5,175 nt of DNA, from contig UQZF01000190.1 of the NCBI GenBank assembly GCA_900545455.1, positions 1 through 5,175 on the forward strand, in the 5' to 3' direction. The notes beneath the pieces were generated by a model, which was given only the letters and a program-made list of their open reading frames with translations, was not told where the DNA came from and did not search any database. The DNA is from an uncultured Eubacteriales bacterium. Lineage in GTDB: Bacteria; Bacillota; Clostridia; Lachnospirales; Lachnospiraceae. Every line of letters starts with the position of its first letter. Position 1 is the stretch's first letter. The translations under genes and the position numbers were made by a program. This document shows, piece by piece, positions 1 through 5,175 of the stretch.

Positions 1-1419
1 CGTGTACACTTTAAGCTCTGCCGCCGCCTTGTCGGAGAACTTCAGCTTCTTATCGCGCATCTCCTCTGCCGCCTCCTTGATGTTGACGGCATGGTCTGAA
101 ATTCTCTCAAAATCGCTGATTACATGGAGGAGCATCGACACAATCTGGCTGTCCTTCTTCGTGAGGCTCTTTCCGTTGAGCTTCACAAGATAGGTTCCGA
201 GCTCATCCTCGTATCTGTCCACTATGTCCTCGTAGTGGAGCACGACCGCCGCCTTCTCCTCATCGTAATGTTCAAGCAAATCCATCGATATGAAAAGACC
301 GTCCCTTGCTGAATTCGCCATCTTTACGGCAACATTCTTACACTGCTGTACAGCAAATGCAGGCGACTCAAGGAAACGAGGGTCAAGCACCTGAAAATCC
401 TTCTCAAGTGAATCCGATTCTGCCGTTATTTCATCTGTCTCCTTCTTATCCCTGATGGTAAGGCATGCGAGCTTTGCCAGCAGATCTCCAAACGGCATGA
501 AAATGATTGTTGCCGCTATGTTAAAGCACGAATGCACAAGTGCGATGAGCCATGCGTTGGCTGTCATATTGAGTATTTCAAAATGTAAAAAGGCATTCAG
601 CGTGTAGAACACAACCATGAAGATTATCGTTCCTATGAGGTTAAAGTAAAAATGTACAAGTGCCGCTCTCTTGGCGTTCTTGTTCGCACCCGCCGCGGAT
701 ATGAGCGAGGTCACACAGGTTCCGATGTTCTGTCCCATTATGATTGGGATTGCCGATGCCATCGTGACACCGCCCGTCGCGCAGAGCGCCTGAAGTATTC
801 CAACCGACGCCGAAGAGCTCTGAATTATCGCCGTGAGCACCGCTCCGACTATCATGCCGAGAACAGGGTTGGTGAACATTGTAAACATATTTGTGAACTG
901 AGGCACATCTGCTAAAGGCTTAACCGCCGAACTCATGGTCTCCATTCCGAACATGAGGATTGCAAAGCCCACCAAAATCGTACCGATGTCCTTTCTTCTG
1001 TCCTTCTTGGAAAAAAGAATAAATGCCGAACCTATAACCGCAAGTATAGGCGAGAATGAGCTCGGCTTTAGGAGCGATACGAAAATGTTGTCACTCTGAA
1101 TACCCGTGAGTGCAAGTATCCATGAGGTGATTGTCGTTCCTATGTTCGCACCCATGATTATTCCGATTGCCTGATTGAGCTTCATGATACCCGAGTTAAC
1201 GAAGCCGACAACCATAACCGTTGTCGCGGATGACGACTGTATCACCGCTGTGACCGCAGCACCTAAGAGCACAGCCATTATCCTTTTCTTTGTGAGCTTT
1301 TCAAGCACGCTCTCAAGCTTACCACCCGATACCTTGGCGAGCCCGTCCCCCATCGCATTCATTCCGTACAGAAAAAGCGCAAGCCCTCCAAGCATGTTCA
1401 GCACATTGAAAATGTCCAT
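1..1419 (-). CDS. Na/Pi cotransporter family protein with C-terminal PhoU-like domain (3' end outside window)
   Basis: This is a membrane protein predicted to move inorganic phosphate, probably coupled to Na+. The frame is open without a stop from the ATG at 1419 to the window edge, giving 473 residues. Relatives are about 540-560 aa, so roughly 70-90 C-terminal residues are missing. Two Na/Pi-cotransporter repeats are visible: QSSSATT at residues 61-67 with MGANIGTT at 89-96, and QSSSASVG at 200-207 with MGQNIGTC at 228-235. The paired QSSS motifs are the hallmark of this family. Hydrophobic segments fill about 1-310. A soluble helical part follows from about 320, with FERISDHAVNI at 437-447 matching the PhoU E-x3-D motif. 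The start is supported by GGAGGG at 1424-1429, 4 nt upstream. The gene lies downstream of phoU after a 185-nt gap holding a probable promoter. Transport direction (uptake or export) cannot be read from sequence. The PhoU-domain role is inferred to be regulatory. Confidence 0.93.
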   Translation of the reverse strand, partial: MDIFNVLNMLGGLALFLYGMNAMGDGLAKVSGGKLESVLEKLTKKRIMAVLLGAAVTAVIQSSSATTVMVVGFVNSGIMKLNQAIGIIMGANIGTTITSWILALTGIQSDNIFVSLLKPSSFSPILAVIGSAFILFSKKDRRKDIGTILVGFAILMFGMETMSSAVKPLADVPQFTNMFTMFTNPVLGMIVGAVLTAIIQSSSASVGILQALCATGGVTMASAIPIIMGQNIGTCVTSLISAAGANKNAKRAALVHFYFNLIGTIIFMVVFYTLNAFLHFEILNMTANAWLIALVHSCFNIAATIIFMPFGDLLAKLACLTIRDKKETDEITAESDSLEKDFQVLDPRFLESPAFAVQQCKNVAVKMANSARDGLFISMDLLEHYDEEKAAVVLHYEDIVDRYEDELGTYLVKLNGKSLTKKDSQIVSMLLHVISDFERISDHAVNIKEAAEEMRDKKLKFSDKAAAELKVYT

Positions 1420-1458
1420 ATTTCCCTCCGACGATAATATTATGTTAAATCTTATCTT

Positions 1459-1467
1459 TATATAGCA
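1459..1467 (-). promoter_or_regulatory. Probable extended -10 of the Na/Pi cotransporter promoter
   Basis: On the minus strand TGC-TATATA (1467-1459) resembles an extended -10 (TGn-TATAAT). It would start transcription near 1452, about 33 nt before the ATG at 1419, leaving room for the GGAGGG site. At 17 bp upstream the -35 hexamer is AAGTGT, a poor match to TTGACA. A weak -35 is usual for promoters that need an activator such as PhoP. The neighbouring Pho-box-like repeats fit that reading. The start point is inferred, not demonstrated. Confidence 0.45.
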
Positions 1468-1478
1468 TAGCACTTTAT

Positions 1479-1568
1479 TTTACACTTAGTCTATATAAAA
1501 TTTACATATAATCGGAGTTTACTCAAAGATTTACTGCCGATTTACGGTGATTTTACATTGATTTTACA
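1479..1568. promoter_or_regulatory. Pho-box-like direct repeat array (TTTACA type) upstream of the Na/Pi cotransporter gene
   Basis: Seven TTTAC cores lie on the plus strand, starting at 1479, 1501, 1518, 1530, 1541, 1552 and 1563. The last four are exactly 11 bp apart and 1518 is 12 bp from 1530. Those at 1479, 1501, 1552 and 1563 read TTTACA in full and fit the Bacillus PhoP consensus TT(A/C/T)A(C/T)A. The others end in G or T. Eleven-bp phasing (6-bp box plus 5-bp spacer) is the known spacing for tandem PhoP dimers. The array sits about 27 to 116 bp upstream of the inferred start of the cotransporter transcript. The boxes lie on the strand opposite to the gene. Binding by PhoP is inferred; the phased repeats are directly visible. 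Confidence 0.6.
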
Positions 1569-1604
1569 TTTCACGTCGACATACATTTTCCGGTCACTTT
1601 TGCA

Positions 1605-2246
1605 CTACTGTCTCTCACCCGTGATGGAAAAGATAACCCACTCGGCAATGTTGGTCGCGTGGTCTCCGATTCGCTCAAAGTACTTTGCCACCATGAGAAG
1701 GTCGGTCGCCTGATCTCCGTCGTCAGGTCTGTTATGAATTATCTGTATAATCTCATTTTTTACCGTCATGAACAGATCATCCACCACATCGTCATGGTCA
1801 ATTACGGCATGAGCCTTATCCAAATCCCTGTCGACGAACGCCTGAAGGCTGTCGATAACCATAATCATTGTCTCCCTCGCCATCGAGCGGATGTGCTCAA
1901 GATTCTTTATGTACGGCTTCTGCGACATCGCTATCGTGAGCTCAGATATATCCGCCGCCTGATCCCCGATTCGCTCCATGTCACTTACCATTTTAAGCGC
2001 CGCCGTTATAAGCCTTAAATCGCCCGCAACCGGCTGCTGGTGCAGAAGAAGCTTGTAGCATATATTCTCAATGTCCTTCTCCTTCTGGTCCACGTCGATG
2101 TCGAACTCGACCGCCTTGTGCGCCTGCTCAACATTCTGATTTACAAGAGCCTCAACCGCATTCTGAATAGCCTGCTCAATAAGAGTGCCCATGTTGATAA
2201 GCTCGCTGTTAAGCTGCGCAAGCTCCTTGTCAAATCTGCTTCTCAT
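1605..2246 (-). CDS. phoU: Phosphate signalling complex protein PhoU
   Basis: PhoU is a cytoplasmic helical-bundle protein. In the known system it works with the Pst transporter and the PhoR sensor kinase to keep the Pho regulon off when phosphate is plentiful. The 213-residue product is of the usual family length (about 215-240) and has the expected two-fold repeat. Each half carries an E-x3-D metal-binding motif: ERIGDQAADI at 91-100 and ERIGDHATNI at 191-200. Other family-typical text includes QQPVAGDLRLI at 70-80. There is no signal peptide or membrane span. The ATG at 2246 has an exact AGGAGG at 2255-2260 with 8-nt spacing. It follows pstB, the usual order, but after 231 nt instead of the common short gap. 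No Rho-independent terminator was found after its TAG stop, so readthrough into the next gene is possible. Confidence 0.97.
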   Translation of the reverse strand: MRSRFDKELAQLNSELINMGTLIEQAIQNAVEALVNQNVEQAHKAVEFDIDVDQKEKDIENICYKLLLHQQPVAGDLRLITAALKMVSDMERIGDQAADISELTIAMSQKPYIKNLEHIRSMARETMIMVIDSLQAFVDRDLDKAHAVIDHDDVVDDLFMTVKNEIIQIIHNRPDDGDQATDLLMVAKYFERIGDHATNIAEWVIFSITGERQ

Positions 2247-2310
2247 CTTACTATCCTCCTACATTTTTAAAATTATCACATATTTCAGTATGTAGAATTA
2301 TCATTGAACA

Positions 2311-2451
2311 GTTGCACAATTTTAATATATTGCAAGTCAGGTACTTTGTAGCCGTCGGTGCTTAGTTGCTGTCCTTTAGCAACTTATGCACCGCTACGTG
2401 ATACAACGTAGCGAAAGCGTGCCTGACGGTAATATATTAAAATTGTGCAAC
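2311..2451. repeat. 141-bp palindromic element (MITE-like or structured RNA) between pstB and phoU
   Basis: The ends are perfect 21-bp inverted repeats: 2311-2331 pairs with 2431-2451 (the plus strand begins GTTGCACAAT and ends ATTGTGCAAC). After a small internal loop, GTCAGG at 2336-2341 pairs with CCTGAC at 2422-2427. Inside are two hairpins. One pairs 2357-2361 with 2388-2392 and GTTGCT (2365-2370) with AGCAAC (2378-2383), loop 2371-2377. The other pairs CGCTACGT (2392-2399) with ACGTAGCG (2406-2413), loop 2400-2405. The whole can fold as a cruciform-like branched structure on either strand. No ORF of note lies inside and no U-tract follows the closing stem, so it is not a classic terminator. 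No clear target-site duplication is visible. It could be a non-autonomous mobile repeat, a REP/ERIC-like mRNA-processing or stability site, or a cis-regulatory RNA. The fold is certain by sequence; the function is unknown. Confidence 0.85.
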
Positions 2452-2477
2452 GTCAAATGTTCATATAATAATTACTA

Positions 2478-3254
2478 TCACCCGAATCTTCCCGTAATGT
2501 AATCCTCCGTCCTCTTGTCCTTCGGCTGTGAGAAGATATTGTCCGTGCTGTCCTTCTCAATCACCTCGCCGACAAGGAAGAACGCCGTGTCGTCCGACAC
2601 TCTCGCCGCCTGCTGCATGTTGTGTGTCACCACAACGACCGTGTATTTTTTCTTTAACTCCTCCATGAGCTCCTCGACCTTCAACGTGGAGATTGGATCG
2701 AGCGCACTCGTAGGCTCATCCATGAGGAGAACCTCAGGCGACACCGCAAGTGCCCTCGCGATGCAGAGACGCTGCTGCTGACCTCCCGAGAGACCGAGTG
2801 CCGACTTTTTAAGTCTGTCCTTTACCTCGTCAAATATCGCTGCACCTCTCAGGCTCTCCTCAACAATCTGATCAAGCTTTGCCTTATTCTTGATTCCGTG
2901 TATTCTCGGTCCGTAAGCGACATTATCATATATGCTCATCGGAAACGGATTCGGCTGCTGGAAAACCATGCCGATTTTCTTTCTGAGCATCGAGGTGTCA
3001 ACCTTTGGATCATATATATCGATGCCGTCAAGTAACACCTGTCCCTCTATGCGCACGCCCGGCACGAGATCGTTCATTCTGTTGAGCGTCTTTAAAAATG
3101 TTGATTTTCCGCAGCCTGACGGTCCGATAAACGCCGTGATTGCGTTGCGCTTAATCTCCATGTCGACATCCTTCAGCGCGTGATTCTCGCCGTACCACAG
3201 ATTAAGCTTCTTTATATCGAGAATGTTCTCCGATAAAGTCTTTTTTTCTTCCAT
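2478..3254 (-). CDS. pstB: Phosphate ABC transporter ATP-binding protein PstB
   Basis: PstB is the cytoplasmic ATPase that powers phosphate import through the PstC-PstA channel. The 258-residue product has all ABC ATPase landmarks: Walker A GPSGCGKST at 44-52, Q-loop glutamines at 99-100 followed by PNPFPMSIYDNV, signature LSGGQQQR at 155-162, Walker B LLMDEP at 176-181 with the catalytic glutamate E180, D-loop SALD at 183-186, and H-loop histidine H211. The PNPFPMSIYDNVAYGPR stretch and the SALGLSGGQQQRLCIARALA-type signature are specific to PstB, which separates it from other ABC ATPases. The ATG at 3254 lies 9 nt after the pstA stop. The Shine-Dalgarno is weak (GGGA at 3261-3264, overlapping that stop), so coupling to pstA translation is likely. 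The gene ends in TGA, TAG and TAA in frame, one after another. Confidence 0.98.
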   Translation of the reverse strand: MEEKKTLSENILDIKKLNLWYGENHALKDVDMEIKRNAITAFIGPSGCGKSTFLKTLNRMNDLVPGVRIEGQVLLDGIDIYDPKVDTSMLRKKIGMVFQQPNPFPMSIYDNVAYGPRIHGIKNKAKLDQIVEESLRGAAIFDEVKDRLKKSALGLSGGQQQRLCIARALAVSPEVLLMDEPTSALDPISTLKVEELMEELKKKYTVVVVTHNMQQAARVSDDTAFFLVGEVIEKDSTDNIFSQPKDKRTEDYITGRFG

Positions 3255-3263
3255 AATGTGTCC

Positions 3264-4136
3264 CTACCCTTTCCTGTTCACGTCAAAGCGCGTCGCAAGC
3301 CATTTTGTGATAAAGTTGATTGCAAGTACTATAACGAGAAGCACAAGTCCGATTCCAAATGCCTGACCGTACTTTCCGTCCGACATACGAAAGTACATCT
3401 CGATTGTGAGAGTTCCTCCCGCCTCCCTGATTTTCATGAAAAATGCGAGCACACTCTTCGGCAGCTTGTAGCCCGAACCCGCCGTGAACAAAAGTGCCGC
3501 CGACTCTCCGACGATTCGCCCTATAGCAAGAATAATTCCCGTGATGATTCCCGGCATCGCTGACGGAAGAATTATCGTCCTTATCATGTGCCACTTGCCC
3601 GCACCCATTCCGAGTGCACCGTCGCGGTAGCTCTTTGGAACGGTCTTTAGCGCCTCCTGCGTGTTCCTCGTTATAAGCGGAAGCACCATGAGTGTGAGCG
3701 TAAGCGCACCCGTAAGAAGCGAGTATCCTAAGTGGAATGCCTGATTAAAGAGCACAAGTCCGAACATACCGAATATGATTGAAGGTATTCCAGCCAAGGT
3801 CTCGGTTGTAAACTCAATAATCTTTACAAGCTTTCCCGGCTTGGCGTACTCGTTTAGATATATCGCCGAGCCCACGCCTATCGGTGTCGCTATCACGATC
3901 GTGACCACAACTATGTAGAGTGTATTTAAAATGTTTCCTGCAATTCCGTTGGTTCCCTTTAACGCGCTTCTCTCAGTGCTTAAAAATGTCCAGTTGACGT
4001 TGCTTATGCCCTTTACCGTCACATACACGATTATTCCGATTAAGATGGCAACCGATATGAACGCCGAGAGATATATGAGCACATACGCGAGGTTGTCTAA
4101 GGGACGTTTTCTTTTTACAAGAATCGAATCATCCAT
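3264..4136 (-). CDS. pstA: Phosphate ABC transporter permease PstA
   Basis: PstA is one of the two inner-membrane subunits that form the phosphate channel with PstC and dock onto PstB. The 290-residue product has about six hydrophobic spans, near residues 19-40, 67-91, 118-135, 138-155, 196-216 and 258-279. The cytoplasmic EAA loop that contacts the ATPase is at about 171-191 (RDGALGMGAGKWHMIR followed by TIILP). TETLAGIPSIIFGMFGL (110-126) and GRIVGESAALLFTAG (206-220) are typical of PstA. The ATG at 4136 overlaps the end of pstC by 8 nt (ATGGATGA holds both the start and the pstC TGA), which indicates translational coupling. A GGAG at 4144-4147 lies 7 nt upstream. Length is in the normal family range, and nothing is missing. 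Confidence 0.97.
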   Translation of the reverse strand: MDDSILVKRKRPLDNLAYVLIYLSAFISVAILIGIIVYVTVKGISNVNWTFLSTERSALKGTNGIAGNILNTLYIVVVTIVIATPIGVGSAIYLNEYAKPGKLVKIIEFTTETLAGIPSIIFGMFGLVLFNQAFHLGYSLLTGALTLTLMVLPLITRNTQEALKTVPKSYRDGALGMGAGKWHMIRTIILPSAMPGIITGIILAIGRIVGESAALLFTAGSGYKLPKSVLAFFMKIREAGGTLTIEMYFRMSDGKYGQAFGIGLVLLVIVLAINFITKWLATRFDVNRKG

Positions 4137-5079
4137 TTTCCTTCTCCCCCTTCTTTAACAGTCTGTTGAGCACAAAATTGATAATCATGATAAAAACAAA
4201 GAGCACAAGTCCGATTGTGAAGAGCACTCTTCTGTGTGTGTCCGTCGAGTACGCCATCTCGCTGACGATCGCCGTTGTGAGGAAACGCACTGAGTTGAAA
4301 GGAAGCGGGAAGTTGACCGCACTTCCGGCGACGAGCGTTATCGCCATCGCCTCACCTATCGCACGCCCTATTCCGAGAACAACCGCCGTCATTATTCCCG
4401 ACTTGGCTGCCGGAAGGATGACCTTGAAGATGGTCTGGATATGTGTCGCGCCCATCGCTAGCGATGCCGCCTTGTAGTGCTTCGGAACCGCCCTTATCGA
4501 CGATTCACTTATATTTATAACAGTCGGAAGTATCATTATTGCTAACACAAGCACGGCGGATATAAGGTTGGAGCCGCCCGTGAACTGATGTGTCTTACTT
4601 CCGGCAAAAATTATTTTCTCCAGTTTATACATGAGCGGGTTAAGCACCATGATTCCGATAAGTCCATACACGATTGATGGAATGCCCGCCAAAAGTTCAA
4701 CCGCGGGCTTCACTATCTTTGAGAGCTTCTCTGGTGCAACCTCCGCCAAAAATACAGCCGTGAGAAGTCCTATGGGAACACCGATTATTATCGCCATCGC
4801 CGTACCGACAATGGATGTCAGGATGACATAGAATATTCCGTAATGCGGTGTCGCCGCCGTAGGCTCCCATACCGTACCGAACAAAATCTCAGCAATTCCG
4901 ACCTCCCCGAGCGCCGGAAGTCCCTTGATAAACATATACACGGTGAGTGAAATTACCGCAGCCACGGCGACGAACGCGAACACCGTAAAAATAACCTTTG
5001 CGGTTACCTCTATTACATTTTTTGTAATTTTACCCCTGAAAATATCTATCTCCGTCTTTTTTTCCGTTTCTGCTTTCAC
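4129..5079 (-). CDS. pstC: Phosphate ABC transporter permease PstC (GTG start preferred)
   Basis: PstC is the second membrane subunit of the phosphate importer; it pairs with PstA and receives phosphate from the lipoprotein PstS. From the GTG at 5079 the product is 316 aa, in the family range of about 290-320. Hydrophobic spans lie near residues 27-51, 80-110, 133-148, 172-190, 226-250 and 285-307. The EAA loop is at about 201-223 (HYKAASLAMGATHIQTIF then KVILP). VELLAGIPSIVYGLIGI (127-143) and GIGRAIGEAMAITLVAGSA (236-254) are characteristic. The frame stays open to an ATG at 5172, which would add 31 residues (MGEGALGHSP...). That extension is not membrane-like or family-like and has no visible Shine-Dalgarno in the window. 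The GTG has GAGG 5 nt upstream (5085-5088), so it is preferred. The gene overlaps pstA by 8 nt. Confidence 0.93.
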   Translation of the reverse strand: MKAETEKKTEIDIFRGKITKNVIEVTAKVIFTVFAFVAVAAVISLTVYMFIKGLPALGEVGIAEILFGTVWEPTAATPHYGIFYVILTSIVGTAMAIIIGVPIGLLTAVFLAEVAPEKLSKIVKPAVELLAGIPSIVYGLIGIMVLNPLMYKLEKIIFAGSKTHQFTGGSNLISAVLVLAIMILPTVINISESSIRAVPKHYKAASLAMGATHIQTIFKVILPAAKSGIMTAVVLGIGRAIGEAMAITLVAGSAVNFPLPFNSVRFLTTAIVSEMAYSTDTHRRVLFTIGLVLFVFIMIINFVLNRLLKKGEKENG

Positions 5080-5175
5080 ATTTACCTCATTTCTCCGCCA
5101 TATCGCCGCGGATGCCTCAAAGCTATAGACGCTTAGCGGCAGAGGGCTGTGTCCTAAGGCACCTTCCCCCATGCC

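Noticed and set aside
652..915. Plus-strand open frame of 87 codons
   Set aside because: It lies wholly inside the Na/Pi cotransporter gene on the other strand, is Arg/His-rich and low in family-like features; it is a shadow of that gene.
1175..1465. Plus-strand open frame of 96 codons near the cotransporter start
   Set aside because: It is antisense to the cotransporter's conserved QSSSATT region and ends in the promoter gap; the minus-strand product is clearly the real one.
1575..1580. GTCGAC palindrome between phoU and the Pho-box-like array
   Set aside because: A lone 6-bp palindrome without loop or extension; expected by chance and no terminator follows.
2311..2451. Reading the palindrome as a Rho-independent terminator of pstB
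   Set aside because: The closing stem is AT-rich and its 3' side is followed by ordinary sequence on the minus strand (no run of U). Internal hairpins are GC-richer but also lack a U-tract.
3283..3594. Minus-strand open frame of 103 codons overlapping pstA
   Set aside because: It is an alternate frame of pstA with no recognisable domain, while pstA itself is complete and conserved.
3339..4220. Short repeat GCACAAGTCCGATT near the 3' ends of pstA and pstC
   Set aside because: Both copies encode the shared IGLVL segment of the last membrane span in two paralogous permeases, so coding homology explains it.
5154..5175. Possible end of pstS in another minus-strand frame (residues AWGKVP, then TAG at 5156-5154)
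   Set aside because: Only six residues are visible and none is diagnostic. pstS is expected upstream but cannot be called from this.

Overview
The window holds the distal part of a phosphate-uptake operon, all on the minus strand. In transcription order it reads pstC, pstA, pstB, phoU, then a Na+/phosphate cotransporter-family gene that runs off the left edge. Firm-start Shine-Dalgarno sites of the AGGAGG/GGAG type, the gene order, and protein sequences typical of Gram-positive anaerobes suggest a Bacillota organism, most likely of class Clostridia (Lachnospiraceae-like). That assignment is inference from sequence style, not from a marker gene.

Layout from right to left: 5080-5175 is a short leader with no confident gene (pstS is expected just outside). 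pstC (5079-4129) and pstA (4136-3264) overlap by 8 nt and encode the two membrane subunits of the high-affinity phosphate ABC transporter. pstB (3254-2478) encodes its ATPase. The pstB-phoU gap (2247-2477) is unusually long and is mostly a 141-bp palindromic element (2311-2451) with perfect 21-bp terminal arms and two nested hairpins. phoU (2246-1605) encodes the regulator that links Pst transport to PhoR/PhoP signalling. The gap 1420-1604 contains a run of TTTAC-type direct repeats, four of them exactly 11 bp apart, upstream of an extended -10. This looks like a Pho-box array driving the last gene. That gene (1419 to the left edge) encodes a Na/Pi cotransporter with a C-terminal PhoU-like domain.

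Together the genes would give a cell a high-affinity ATP-driven uptake route (PstCAB plus an off-window PstS), a signalling brake (PhoU), and a second, ion-coupled phosphate transporter with its own fused PhoU-like domain and apparently its own phosphate-responsive promoter. The two least ordinary items are the palindromic element inside the operon and the Pho-box-like array. No wholly new protein system is visible.
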